This document shows positions 8,357-16,683 of a stretch of 63,599 nucleotides of DNA, piece by piece. Location of the stretch: positions 1 to 63,599 of the forward strand of contig JAEWRY010000034.1 in the NCBI GenBank assembly GCA_023459875.1, given 5' to 3'. The notes under the pieces are model-generated. The model worked only from the letters and a program-made list of their open reading frames with translations, made no database searches and was not told the DNA's origin. The stretch is from Bacillota bacterium. Its GTDB lineage: Bacteria > Bacillota > Clostridia > Oscillospirales > Oscillospiraceae. Each line of letters begins with the position of its first letter. The stretch's first letter is position 1. A program made the position numbers and the translations under genes.

Positions 8357-9415
8357 ATGCTCGATAAGCTCAGAACCATTGAACAACATTACGCCGACAT
8401 CGAGGCCAGGCTGAATGCCGCGGAGACCTATGAGGACGCGGCGCTGGTGGCGCGCCTTAACAAGGAACAAAAGGAGCTAGGTCCCGTGGTGGAGACTTAC
8501 CGGGCCTACCGGAAGCGGGAACAGGACTTGGAGGGTGCGAAAAACCTGATGCACGAGCCCGGCTTCCGGGAGCTTGCCCAGGAGGAATACGACGCTGCGA
8601 GGCTGGACATGGACCGCCTGGAGAGCGAGCTGAAAATCCTCCTGCTCCCCAAGGACCCCAGTGACGAAAAAAACGTCATCATGGAATTGAGGGCCGGCGT
8701 GGGAGGCGAGGAGGCAGCCCTCTTCGCCGGTTCCCTCACCCGGATGTATTCCATGTACGCCGAGACAAGAGGCTGGAAGGTGGAAATCGCAAACATCAAT
8801 GAAACCGAGCTGGGCGGCGTAAAGGAAATCTCCTTTATGATCGAAGGCGCGGGTGCCTTTTCCCGGCTTAAATTCGAAAGCGGCGTGCACCGGGTCCAGC
8901 GCGTGCCGGAAACCGAGTCGGGCGGCCGCATCCACACCTCCACCGTCACCGTCGCGGTGCTGCCCGAGGCCTCCGAGGTGGAATTTGAACTGAACCCGGG
9001 CGATCTTAAGATCGACACATACCGCTCCTCCGGCGCGGGCGGGCAGCACATCAACAAGACCGAGTCCGCCATCCGCATTACCCACCTTCCTACCGGGACG
9101 GTGGTGGAATGCCAGGACGAGCGTAGCCAGTACAAAAACAAGGACCGGGCCATGCAGATCCTGCGCTCCCGCCTCTACGAGGAGGAGGTCCGCAAACAGA
9201 CCGACGCCATCGCCAGCGAGCGGCGCAGCCAGGTGGGCAGCGGCATGCGCAACGAGCGCATCCGCACTTATAACTTCCCCCAGGGCAGGCTCACCGACCA
9301 CCGCATCGGCCTCACGATCTATAAGCTGGACGCCGTGATGAACGGCTCGCTCGATGAGATCATCGACGCGCTCATTACCGCCGATCAGGCGGAGCGATTG
9401 AAGGCGAAAGAGTGA
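8357..9415 (+). CDS. prfA: Peptide chain release factor 1
   Basis: Releases nascent peptides at UAA and UAG codons. The 352-residue length is standard. The stop-codon recognition tripeptide PET is at residues 184-186 within VQRVPETESGGRIHTS. The catalytic GGQ loop is at 228-230 (SSGAGGQHINKTES). It is followed by tsaC with a GTGA overlap. This grouping with the threonylcarbamoyl-AMP synthase gene is common in Firmicutes, although prmC, often between them, is absent here. Confidence 0.97.
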   Translation: MLDKLRTIEQHYADIEARLNAAETYEDAALVARLNKEQKELGPVVETYRAYRKREQDLEGAKNLMHEPGFRELAQEEYDAARLDMDRLESELKILLLPKDPSDEKNVIMELRAGVGGEEAALFAGSLTRMYSMYAETRGWKVEIANINETELGGVKEISFMIEGAGAFSRLKFESGVHRVQRVPETESGGRIHTSTVTVAVLPEASEVEFELNPGDLKIDTYRSSGAGGQHINKTESAIRITHLPTGTVVECQDERSQYKNKDRAMQILRSRLYEEEVRKQTDAIASERRSQVGSGMRNERIRTYNFPQGRLTDHRIGLTIYKLDAVMNGSLDEIIDALITADQAERLKAKE

Positions 9416-10431
9416 ATACCCGTATTTTAAAGCCGGCCCAGGTGGAAGAGGCGGCGGAAATCCTCCGTGCGGGGGGTCTCCTCGCCATTCCCACCGAGAC
9501 TGTTTACGGCCTCGGGGCCAACGGACTGGATCCCGAGGCGGTGAAAAAAATCTTTCTCGCCAAGGGTCGGCCCCAGGATAACCCCCTTATTTTGCACGTA
9601 CCCTCCGCACTATGGCTGGAACGCTACTGCAAAAACATTCCGCCCCTTGCCTGGCAGCTCGCCGAGGCCTTCTGGCCCGGGCCTCTCACCATGGTGCTCC
9701 AGCGCAAGCCCATCGTCCCCGATGTGGTGACGGCTGGCCTCCCCACCGTGGGGATGCGCTGTCCGGATCACAGCGTCACGAGGGCGATTCTTACGGCGGC
9801 GGATGTGCCCGTGGCCGCCCCCTCGGCCAATGCCTCAGGCCGTCCCAGCACCACCACCGTGGCTCACGTGCTGGCGGATATGGATGGGAAGATCGACGGC
9901 ATTGTGGACGGCGGAGACTGCGCTGTCGGTGTGGAATCCACCATTATCGACCTTACGGTGACGCCCCCGCGGCTCCTCCGCCCCGGCGGACTGCCGCTGG
10001 AGCTTCTGGAGAACGTGGCGGGGACGGTGGCAAGGGACGCTGCTGTCTCCAGGCTCATGGAGGATGGAGAAAAGCCCCGCGCGCCGGGGATGAAATACCG
10101 GCACTACGCTCCCAAGGCCCCTGTGACGGTGGTGGTGGGCTGGCCGGAGCGGTGCGCCCAGTATATCAGGGAAAACATGAAACCCACTTCGGGCATCCTC
10201 TGCTTCAGCGAATATGCTTTTTTATTCGATCACCATATGGTGCGGACCATGGGCCGCTCCTCCGACTACGAGGAACAGGCAAGGCACGTGTTCGACGCGC
10301 TCCGGGCCTTCGACGAAACCGGCGTCACCGAGATTTTCGCCCAGTGCCCGGACGAAAACGGCCTGGGGTTCGCGGTGGCAAACCGCCTCAAAAAAGCGGC
10401 GGGTTTTCATATCGTGGATCTGGGAAAGTAA
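9412..10431 (+). CDS. tsaC: Threonylcarbamoyl-AMP synthase (Sua5/YwlC type)
   Basis: Makes threonylcarbamoyl-AMP from threonine, bicarbonate and ATP for t6A37 of ANN-decoding tRNAs. The 339-residue protein is the long Sua5/YwlC form. A YrdC domain fills about residues 1-200, with GGLLAIPTETVYGLGANG near 20-37, KGRPQDNPL and PSANASGRPS. A C-terminal Sua5 domain follows the MKYRHYAPKAPV linker. It starts with GTG at 9412, overlapping the prfA stop by 4 bases, which suggests coupled translation. tcdA, acting on the same modified base, is at 14271. Confidence 0.94.
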   Translation: MNTRILKPAQVEEAAEILRAGGLLAIPTETVYGLGANGLDPEAVKKIFLAKGRPQDNPLILHVPSALWLERYCKNIPPLAWQLAEAFWPGPLTMVLQRKPIVPDVVTAGLPTVGMRCPDHSVTRAILTAADVPVAAPSANASGRPSTTTVAHVLADMDGKIDGIVDGGDCAVGVESTIIDLTVTPPRLLRPGGLPLELLENVAGTVARDAAVSRLMEDGEKPRAPGMKYRHYAPKAPVTVVVGWPERCAQYIRENMKPTSGILCFSEYAFLFDHHMVRTMGRSSDYEEQARHVFDALRAFDETGVTEIFAQCPDENGLGFAVANRLKKAAGFHIVDLGK

Positions 10432-10473
10432 TTTTATCATGACGGGGAACAATACACGGAAGGAGGAAGGGAT

Positions 10474-11076
10474 TTGAAGGTCATCGGAATCACGGGACCC
10501 ACCGGCGCGGGCAAGACAACGGCCTTAAACGCCCTGATCGAGCTGGGAGCCCTCATCATCGACGCCGACGCGGTGTACCACGACCTCACCGAGAAGAGCG
10601 AGCCCATGCGCAAAGCCCTCACCGAGCGGTTCGGCCCGGTTTACGGCACCGACGGGACGTTGGACCGCAGGGCCTTGGGCGCCGTGGTCTTTCAGGATGA
10701 GAAGGCCCTTTCCGACTTAAACGCCGTCACCCACCATTTCGTGGGCAAGGAAATCGACCGGCTGCTTGACGTAGCCCGCAAAGAGGGGAAAATTGCCGCC
10801 GCCATCGACGCCATCGCCCTCATCGAGAGCGGGAACGATCGGAAATGCGACGTGTTGGTGGCCGTCATCGCGCCGGTGGAGCTGCGGGTGCGCCGCATCA
10901 TGGCCCGGGAGGGCATATCGGAGGAGTATGCGCGCATGCGCGTGGCCGCCCAGAAGGGCGAGGACTTCTTCCGTAAAAACTGCGATTACATTCTGGAAAA
11001 CGACGAAACGGACACGCCGGAAACGTTTAAAGCCCGCGCGCTTGTTCTGTTCCGCCGGATCCTGAATCAATACTGA
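10474..11076 (+). CDS. coaE: Dephospho-CoA kinase
   Basis: Phosphorylates dephospho-CoA, the last step of CoA synthesis. The 200-residue length is normal. The P-loop GPTGAGKTT is at residues 8-16, and the IIDADAVYHDL segment binds substrate. The start is a TTG at 10474, supported by GGAAGGAGGAAGG just upstream and by alignment of the P-loop position. It lies 42 bases after tsaC and 45 before the aminopeptidase, so it probably belongs to the same transcript. The loop after RRALG reads VVFQDEKALSDLNAVTHHFV, as in other CoaE proteins. Confidence 0.93.
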   Translation: MKVIGITGPTGAGKTTALNALIELGALIIDADAVYHDLTEKSEPMRKALTERFGPVYGTDGTLDRRALGAVVFQDEKALSDLNAVTHHFVGKEIDRLLDVARKEGKIAAAIDAIALIESGNDRKCDVLVAVIAPVELRVRRIMAREGISEEYARMRVAAQKGEDFFRKNCDYILENDETDTPETFKARALVLFRRILNQY

Positions 11077-11121
11077 TTTTATTCCGATTAAAAAGGAAAT
11101 GGAAAGAAGGAGACTTGTCAA

Positions 11122-12534
11122 ATGGAAGAAAAGAAAGAGAAAACCGCCGGAGAGCTGAGAAAAAAAGAGCTGTTCAACCAGGTGAAAAACGGCTACGACC
11201 GGCTCGCTCCCGAAGAAGAGGCGGCCATGAAGACATACTGCGAGGACTATAAAAAATACCTCAACGAGGGCAAGACCGAGCGGGAGGCGGTAAAGTACAC
11301 CGTGGCTCTGGCCGAGGAGCGAGGCTTCGTTCCCTTTGTCCGGGGCATGGAGGTAAAGATCGGCAGCAAGCTCTACCGGGTGAACCGGGGCAAGGCCGTG
11401 ATGCTCTGCGTGGTGGGCTCCGCGCCTCTTTCAGAGGGAGTGAATATCGGCGCGGCCCATATCGATTCCCCCCGCCTGGATTTGAAGCCCAATCCTCTCT
11501 ATGAGGAAGCCGAGATGGCCTTCTTCAAGACCCATTACTACGGCGGCCTCCGCAAGTACCAGTGGGTGACCATCCCCCTGGAGCTCCACGGCGTGATCGC
11601 CCTGAAAAACGGCACCACCGTGAAGGTGGCCGTGGGCAGCTTACCCGGCGACCCGGTGTTCACTGTGGACGATCTGCTCCCCCATCTGGCCGCCGAACAG
11701 GGGAAGAAGCCTCTGGCCGACGCCATTCCCGCCGAGAGCCTTAATCTTCTCATCGGCAGCCGTCCCTTTAAAAACGAAGAGGGCGGCGACCGGGTGAAGC
11801 TCGCAATCATGGATCTTCTGAATCAGAAATACGGTATCCGCGAGGACGACTTTACCTCCGCCGAGCTGGAGGTGGTGCCCGCCTTCCAGGCTTCCGACGT
11901 GGGCTTCGACCGTTCCCTCATCGGCTCATACGGACATGACGACCGGGTGTGCGCCTACGCCTGCCTCGCCGCCCTGTTTGCCGCCGAGACCCCCAAGCGC
12001 ACCGCGGTTTGCATACTGGCTGACAAGGAAGAGATCGGCTCGGAGGGCGTCTCCGGCATGAAATCGGCAGCCTTCGACACCTTTATGAGCGACCTGTGCG
12101 ATTCTCAGCGCATCCCTCTCAAGGCCTGCTACGAGAAGTCCTTCTGCCTATCCGCCGACGTGACGGCGGCCTTCGACCCCAACTTCCCGGAGGTTTATGA
12201 GAAGCTCAACAGCGCCAAAGTCAATTACGGCGTTGGAATCTGCAAGTATACCGGCGCTCGGGGCAAATCCGGGGCTTCCGACGCCGCCGCCGAGGTGGTG
12301 GCCTATGTGCGCCGGCTCTTCGACGAAGCAAATGTCGCCTGGCAGATGGCCGAGCTGGGCAAGGCCGACGTGGGCGGCGGCGGCACCGTCGCGGTGTATA
12401 TGGCCGAACGGGATATCGATACCCTGGACGCGGGCGTGCCCGTTTTGTCCATGCACGCCCCCTTTGAGACGGTCTCTAAGCTGGACTGCTATATGACCTA
12501 CAAGGCCATGCTCGCGGTTTATACGGCGAAGTAA
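11122..12534 (+). CDS. M18 family aminopeptidase
   Basis: Dinuclear zinc exopeptidase of the aspartyl-aminopeptidase family, cytosolic, 470 residues. Metal ligands are visible in AAHIDSPRLDLKP (His, near 113), SYGHDDRVCAYA (Asp), and LADKEEIGSEG (Glu pair, near 300); a further ligand is likely the His in VLSMHAPFE near the C-terminus. The N-terminal 90 residues are charged and helical. A GAAGGAG site precedes the ATG. Specificity is usually for N-terminal Asp/Glu in characterised members; this clostridial branch is long and not characterised, so substrate is left open. Confidence 0.9.
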   Translation: MEEKKEKTAGELRKKELFNQVKNGYDRLAPEEEAAMKTYCEDYKKYLNEGKTEREAVKYTVALAEERGFVPFVRGMEVKIGSKLYRVNRGKAVMLCVVGSAPLSEGVNIGAAHIDSPRLDLKPNPLYEEAEMAFFKTHYYGGLRKYQWVTIPLELHGVIALKNGTTVKVAVGSLPGDPVFTVDDLLPHLAAEQGKKPLADAIPAESLNLLIGSRPFKNEEGGDRVKLAIMDLLNQKYGIREDDFTSAELEVVPAFQASDVGFDRSLIGSYGHDDRVCAYACLAALFAAETPKRTAVCILADKEEIGSEGVSGMKSAAFDTFMSDLCDSQRIPLKACYEKSFCLSADVTAAFDPNFPEVYEKLNSAKVNYGVGICKYTGARGKSGASDAAAEVVAYVRRLFDEANVAWQMAELGKADVGGGGTVAVYMAERDIDTLDAGVPVLSMHAPFETVSKLDCYMTYKAMLAVYTAK

Positions 12535-12558
12535 CTGCTGAAACACTGAATATGAAAT

Positions 12559-12590
12559 AACGGGACAGCTTCGGAAGAAACTGTCCCGTC
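12559..12590 (+). terminator. Hairpin after the M18 aminopeptidase
   Basis: GGGACAG-TTC and GAA-CTGTCCC arms form a stem 25 bases after the stop codon. There is no clear T-run, so this is a weak terminator call. Confidence 0.45.
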
Positions 12591-12604
12591 GCCGTCCCAA
12601 TAGT

Positions 12605-13048
12605 TCTCCGTCCTTTTCGCCGGAGGCGAAAAGCTTTTTCGGATTTTGCGTTGCGTTTGCGTGACCGAAATCCGCAAAAGGTTAAATAATGTCCGCTGAA
12701 TAAAACAAAAAATTGTCATATCAATACTTCCAATTGTTTTTGCTTTATTCAGGTGCAAGGTTTTTGACCAATTTTGGTTGAAAACCTTGCACTTTTGATT
12801 TGCGGCGTGTGTCCGCAAATCACAACGGACAGGCATCAATGCATCTGAAGCGGCAAAACACTGTTGTTTTGCCGCCCGAAAGGACAATTTTTGCCCTTTC
12901 GGCAAATGCGATTCGAAAATTGCATTTGTTCAGTGGACATTAAATATCAGTGCCTAGCGGGAATTCACTTCTCGCTAGGCACTCTTTGTGCGGCTCCAGA
13001 GAGCCGCTTCCATCTTATCGTTTTGTCGAAAAACATGGTTTTTCGACA
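12605..13048 (+). repeat. R1 hairpin repeat, copy B (with nested insertion)
   Basis: Forward R1 copy. It has the CTTTTCGCC/GGCGAAAAG stem, the GCGGATTT/AAATCCGC stem, then after a 254-bp insertion (12688-12941) the TGCCTAGCGGGAA hairpin, the GCGGCTC/GAGCCGC hairpin and the GTCGAAAAAC/GTTTTTCGAC hairpin. The right end is TTTTTCGACA at 13039-13048. The left TGTCGAAAAA end is missing. It lies between the convergent 3' ends of the M18 and TSCPD genes and fills the 533-base gap. Confidence 0.85.
12688..12941. mobile_element. Nested hairpin element with 17-bp inverted ends (MITE-like)
   Basis: Inserted in R1 copy B. The left end AATGTCCGCTGAATAAA and the complement of the right end, AATGTCCACTGAACAAA, match at 15 of 17 positions. 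AAAT flanks both sides (12684-12687 and 12942-12945), while uninterrupted R1 copies have a single AAAT there, so it looks like a 4-bp target duplication. The interior is a chain of at least five hairpins with no open reading frame. Right-half sequence recurs at 48981-49147. Confidence 0.7.
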
Positions 13049-13054
13049 GCCTGC

Positions 13055-13083
13055 GTCAAAGGAGTCTTTAAGACTCCTTTGAC
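13055..13083. repeat. Perfect inverted repeat centred on a stop codon
   Basis: Two perfect 14-bp arms (GTCAAAGGAGTCTT and its complement) around one central base. The right arm is the last codons of the TSCPD gene, and its stop codon lies at the centre. It begins seven bases after the right end of R1 copy B. Confidence 0.75.
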
Positions 13084-13331
13084 AGATTATTATAGGCCGT
13101 GCGTACGGCCCTTGCGAGCTGGTCCGCGCAGGAGGTTCCGCGGAATTCGCAGTCGTTTCCCAGGCAGGTTTTTTCGATCTGCTCCACCGTGAAGCCGTCC
13201 AGCAGCTTGGGGATAATTTTCAGGTTTCCGTCACAGCCGTTGATAAACCGGATGTTGGTGACAACATCTCCGTTCAGGTCGAAAAGGATCTGCGTGGAGC
13301 AGGTGCCGAAGGTCTCATAAGAATAGGTCAT
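13068..13331 (-). CDS. TSCPD-domain protein (small Cys-rich family)
   Basis: An 87-residue protein matching the small TSCPD family: FGTCSTQILFDLNG, INGCDGNLKIIPKLL and the GTSCADQLARA signature near the C-terminus. Five cysteines are spaced as in the domain at the end of some vitamin-B12-dependent ribonucleotide reductases, where it is thought to bind metal. The ATG at 13331 has AAGGAG upstream; the longer open frame to 13487 has no such support. Function of stand-alone members is unknown. The last codons form half of a 14-bp inverted repeat. Confidence 0.85.
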   Translation of the reverse strand: MTYSYETFGTCSTQILFDLNGDVVTNIRFINGCDGNLKIIPKLLDGFTVEQIEKTCLGNDCEFRGTSCADQLARAVRTAYNNLSKES

Positions 13332-13446
13332 GGTATTTCTCCTTGCGCCGTCATTGTATGCGTAAAAATTGTACCGATACTTGAGAAAAGTGTCAAGCAC
13401 AATGGTACACAACAAAAGAAGACCCCGGACTTCAGATTTTGTGATT

Positions 13447-13824
13447 TTACGGCTCTTTTTTCGCGCGGCTTGCCGCCAGAAGCTCACTTATCCCAACGAT
13501 GAGGAGAAAGACCCCGAAGCACTTGCGCATCAGGGACACGTCCAGCCCGGTGGAGGCCCAGGCGGAGACGGCGCAGCAAATAAGACCCGCTCCGATGGCG
13601 GGAAGGGCGGCTTGCTTGTCCACGAAGCCGTTCTTAAAATGGGAAAGGAGGCCCGCAGCCGCCGTAGGGAGAAAATAAAGAAGGTTGATCCCCTGGGCCA
13701 GATGCTGCGCCACCCCCGCGAAGGCGGTCATATAGACGAGAAGCAGCGTGCCGCCGCCGACGCCGAAGGCTGAGAGGACTCCTGTGGCGGCCCCGGCGGC
13801 AAGGGAAATCAGAAACCCCGTCAT
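13447..13824 (-). CDS. TauE/SafE (TSUP) permease, second half protein
   Basis: A 125-residue membrane protein with about four membrane segments, equal to one half of a normal TSUP transporter. It opens with MTGFLISLAAGAATGVLSAFGVGGGTLLLVYMT, the family's repeated glycine motif. Its ATG (13824) overlaps the TGA of the preceding half (ATGA), so the two are translated together. TSUP proteins export or import sulfur compounds or small organic anions. A heterodimer of two half-proteins is inferred. The codon frame of the longer ORF upstream of 13824 is the shadow of the other half. Confidence 0.85.
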   Translation of the reverse strand: MTGFLISLAAGAATGVLSAFGVGGGTLLLVYMTAFAGVAQHLAQGINLLYFLPTAAAGLLSHFKNGFVDKQAALPAIGAGLICCAVSAWASTGLDVSLMRKCFGVFLLIVGISELLAASRAKKEP

Positions 13825-14183
13825 GGGATGAACGCCCGGATGCCGCCGTAGAGAAGCAGAAGGCCGAAGCAGCCCCGAAGAAGGGTCATGTTCATCTTCC
13901 GGTAAATCCTGCCGCCTATGAGACCCCCCAAAAGTCCCCCGATCAGGTAGGGAAGCGCAGCCGTGAGGTCCAGACCGCCCCGGAACCAATAGACGGCGGC
14001 GGACATGAAACACAGGGGGAAGATAATCGCCACCGAGGTGGCGAAGGCGGTGCGCTCGTCCAGTTTGCACCAGCGGATGAGCAGGGGCACCAGCAGCATG
14101 CCGCCCCCGCCTCCGAAAAATCCGGCGAGCAGTCCCGACGCGCCTCCGGCGATTGCGCAGCGCCAGGTTTTATTGAATGACAA
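13821..14183 (-). CDS. TauE/SafE (TSUP) permease, first half protein
   Basis: A 120-residue protein with about four membrane segments. The N-terminal ASGLLAGFFGGGGGMLLVPLL is the TSUP glycine motif, and the C-terminus has GGLLGGLIGGRIYRKM. It is half the usual 250 residues. The other half follows with a 4-base overlap. Both halves keep intact glycine motifs, so this looks like a genuine two-gene transporter rather than a frameshift: a single-base change would not restore a normal linker. Confidence 0.86.
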   Translation of the reverse strand: MSFNKTWRCAIAGGASGLLAGFFGGGGGMLLVPLLIRWCKLDERTAFATSVAIIFPLCFMSAAVYWFRGGLDLTAALPYLIGGLLGGLIGGRIYRKMNMTLLRGCFGLLLLYGGIRAFIP

Positions 14184-14270
14184 AAATACTCCTCCCCCGT
14201 CACACGGCTCGGTCCGAAAGCCTGAAAGGCGCCGGACCGCCGGAGCTTAGTGTGGCGGGAGAGGGGGAAT

Positions 14271-14987
14271 TTATTCCAGAATGCCGGTGAGGTCCTTTAC
14301 CACCGTTCCCGCCAGCAAGAAACCGGCGGTGGCCGGCACCCAGGGGACGCTGGCGGGGACGCTCCTCCGGCCGGGGGGCGGGGTCTCGCACTGGTCGGTA
14401 GGCAGGGCAAGCTCGGGTGAGTAGACCACCTTGTGGTGGGTGATGCCCCGGTAGCGCAGCTCCTTCCGGATAATACGGGCCAGAGGGCAGCCGATGGTTT
14501 TGGAGATGTCGGCCACCTGGAAGGCGGTGGAGTCCAGCTTGTTCCCGGTGCCCAGGGCCGAAATAATGGGGATACCCCGGCTTTTGGCTGTCTCAATCAA
14601 ATCCAGCTTGCAGGAGACCAGATCGATGGCATCCACGATATAGTCGTACCGGACGGCGAAAAAATCCTCCCTGATATCGGGAGAGTACCGCCCCACGATG
14701 GGCTTAACGATGCAGCCGGGGTTAATGTCCCGCACCCGGGCGGCCATGGCTTCCGCCTTTGCTTGGCCCAGGGTGGAGTGCAGCGCCTCGGCCTGTCGGT
14801 TTAAATTGGAAAGGCCTACCTCATCCTGATCCATCAGGGTAAGCGCGCCCACCCCGGATCTCGCGAGCGCCTCGGCGCACCAGCTTCCCACGCCGCCGAG
14901 CCCCAGCACCATCACGTGGGCAGCCTGTAACTTCGCGAGAGCCTCACTCCCCAGCAGCATTTCCACGCGGATAAATTGTTCCGACAT
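14271..14987 (-). CDS. tcdA: tRNA threonylcarbamoyladenosine dehydratase
   Basis: E1-like ThiF/HesA-fold enzyme that uses ATP to cyclise t6A37 to ct6A in tRNA. It has 238 residues from the ATG at 14987, which has GGAG 8 bases upstream; an ATG 3 codons earlier lacks spacing. The nucleotide site VLGLGGVGSWCAEALARSG is near residues 29-47, followed by DQDEVGLSNLNRQ and YIVDAIDLVSCKLDLI. The C-terminal part has SPGRR-type PPPGRRSVPASVPWVPATAG. tsaC, acting earlier on the same base, is 4 kb away. Confidence 0.93.
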   Translation of the reverse strand: MSEQFIRVEMLLGSEALAKLQAAHVMVLGLGGVGSWCAEALARSGVGALTLMDQDEVGLSNLNRQAEALHSTLGQAKAEAMAARVRDINPGCIVKPIVGRYSPDIREDFFAVRYDYIVDAIDLVSCKLDLIETAKSRGIPIISALGTGNKLDSTAFQVADISKTIGCPLARIIRKELRYRGITHHKVVYSPELALPTDQCETPPPGRRSVPASVPWVPATAGFLLAGTVVKDLTGILE

Positions 14988-15005
14988 TTCTCTCACTCCA
15001 ATAAA

Positions 15006-15041
15006 TCCCCGCGGAGAAGTACTCTCCGCGGGGATTTTCGT
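15006..15041 (-). terminator. Terminator of the foldase gene
   Basis: A long stem (AATCCCCGCGGAGA with its complement) lies just after the minus-strand stop at 15052. Only a few T residues follow. Confidence 0.6.
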
Positions 15042-15051
15042 ATATGGTCTC

Positions 15052-16683
15052 TTACCCGATCATTGCCATGCCCTTGTCCACGGGCTTGACTACATAGCTG
15101 AATTCCAGGCCGTTGTACCAGGTGTTGTAGTCGGCTGTGGCCAAATCGGAATTGGCCTGGTATTTCCAGCGGACCTCGCCCAGCTTTTCCAGATACATGA
15201 CGTGGTAGCCCACCACGTTCCCGCTGGAATCTGTGTTTTCCACAATGCCGGTGTCTCCCGCCTTACGCCCGTCGGCAAAGCACCAGTCGCTGAAGGAAGC
15301 GATCATCTGTCCGCGGGTCACGCCCTCGTAGAGACCGCCTTTGGTGTTGGAGCCGGGGTCTTCCGAGTTCGCGTTGGCCAGAGCGGCGAAGGAATCGGAA
15401 GTGGCGTCGCCCGCCTTCCACTGGGCAAGAAGGTCCTCGGCTTTTGCCTTGGCGGCGGCGAGCTGCTCGGCGGTGGGCAGCGCGGTGGTGGCTGTGCTGG
15501 GGCTGGCGCTGGGATCCGCGCTGGGGCTGGGGCTGGCGGAGGTGGTTTCGGCCTTGATGAGGATGTGGCGTACGTCCACCGTCTGATAGGTGTTCTCCGA
15601 GCGGGTACGGCTGTTAAAGAGGATCACGTAGCAGCCGCTGGTGCCCGATTCCACATAGCCGCAGTCGCCCTTGGTACGGGAGGCGTCGGTGACCCAGGTG
15701 CCGTAGGCGGTGCTGGAGACATCGCTGCCCAGCTTGTCCGTCACGTGGTTATACTCGGCGTCCGCGTAGCTCGCTTTGGTGTCCGAAGAGACACAGTCGG
15801 CGGCCACAGTGTTGAAGGCCTCGCCTGCCTTGACGCGCGCGACCATTTTCTCGGCGTCGGCCACGGCGGCCTTCTGAGCGGCGGCCTTCTGCTCGTCGGT
15901 GGCAGTCTGCTCGTTGCCCTCGGAGTCCTTGGTAGTCTCCACATTGCTGGCGATGAAGCAGTAGCGGAAATCATAGGTGTCCAGCTTGGTGGAGTTTTCC
16001 TTGTAGTAATCCTCCAGCTCGGCGTCGGTATAGGTGAACTGGTTCTTGTAGTAGGTGGCGTACTCCTGGGCCAGGACGTTCATCTCCAGCTGTTTGTTGA
16101 AGATGGACTCGGTCATATAGGTGCCGTAAAGCAGCTTCAGGTAAGCGGACTTGGTGTAGCCGCTCTGGGTGCTGTATTTGCTGATCGAGTCCTTGGCGGA
16201 CTGGATTTCGGCCTTTCCGTCGTCGGAGAGAGTGTATCCGGCCTTTTTGGCCTCGCCGTTCATGAGAATGACCCACCTGAGGTTATCGAGGGCGGTTTCT
16301 TTAAAATACGCCTCGTAGGTTTCCCCGGTATTCTTGTTGTAAATTTGCTCCGAGGGCTCCAGAGTTGTGTCATATCCGTAATTCATGCCGTACTGCGCGT
16401 ACTGGTTGGCCATCTTGACGGTCTGGTTCTTAACGGAATAATAGTAGTAGCTCACGTCGCCCACGTTGTATTTTTCGTCATCCACGGTGGCGGCAGCGGT
16501 ACTTCTCTGGAGGATCCCGGAATGCCAGAATAAAAGCGCGGCAATTAACACCACGACGATGGCGCCGATCACAACATAAAAAATGTCGCGGGCTTTATTT
16601 TTTCTTTCTTCCTTTTGTTCTTTGCGCTGCTTTTCGGTCAGACCCTCGTTCTGGCGCTGTTTCTTCTCTCTGGATGCGCTCAT
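15052..16683 (-). CDS. Membrane-anchored parvulin-type peptidyl-prolyl isomerase (SurA/PrsA-like)
   Basis: A 543-residue protein: charged cytoplasmic N-terminus rich in Lys/Gln/Glu (1-35), one membrane anchor (about 36-56, FYVVIGAIVVVLIAALLFW), then a large extracellular SurA_N-like helical part and a C-terminal parvulin domain starting at VDVRHILIKA. It is expected to assist folding of exported proteins. A Ser/Pro/Ala-rich stretch (SASPSPSADPSASPSTAT) sits inside the parvulin domain, between its first strand and the helix beginning EQLAAAKAKAEDLLAQW. The motif SEDPGSNTKGGLYEG is intact. A good sigma-A promoter is at 16726-16754. Confidence 0.88.
   Translation of the reverse strand: MSASREKKQRQNEGLTEKQRKEQKEERKNKARDIFYVVIGAIVVVLIAALLFWHSGILQRSTAAATVDDEKYNVGDVSYYYYSVKNQTVKMANQYAQYGMNYGYDTTLEPSEQIYNKNTGETYEAYFKETALDNLRWVILMNGEAKKAGYTLSDDGKAEIQSAKDSISKYSTQSGYTKSAYLKLLYGTYMTESIFNKQLEMNVLAQEYATYYKNQFTYTDAELEDYYKENSTKLDTYDFRYCFIASNVETTKDSEGNEQTATDEQKAAAQKAAVADAEKMVARVKAGEAFNTVAADCVSSDTKASYADAEYNHVTDKLGSDVSSTAYGTWVTDASRTKGDCGYVESGTSGCYVILFNSRTRSENTYQTVDVRHILIKAETTSASPSPSADPSASPSTATTALPTAEQLAAAKAKAEDLLAQWKAGDATSDSFAALANANSEDPGSNTKGGLYEGVTRGQMIASFSDWCFADGRKAGDTGIVENTDSSGNVVGYHVMYLEKLGEVRWKYQANSDLATADYNTWYNGLEFSYVVKPVDKGMAMIG

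Noticed and set aside
12605..13048. Short open frames inside R1 copies B and E
   Set aside because: They arise from repeated hairpin sequence, differ between copies and have no ribosome sites; not coding.
13821..14070. N-terminal extension of the second TSUP half up to 14070
   Set aside because: Read in the wrong frame of the first half; the ATGA overlap at 13821-13824 gives the true start.
15202..16533. 443-codon plus-strand open frame opposite the foldase gene
   Set aside because: Gly/Val-rich, no ribosome site or domain; shadow of the minus-strand gene's codon bias.
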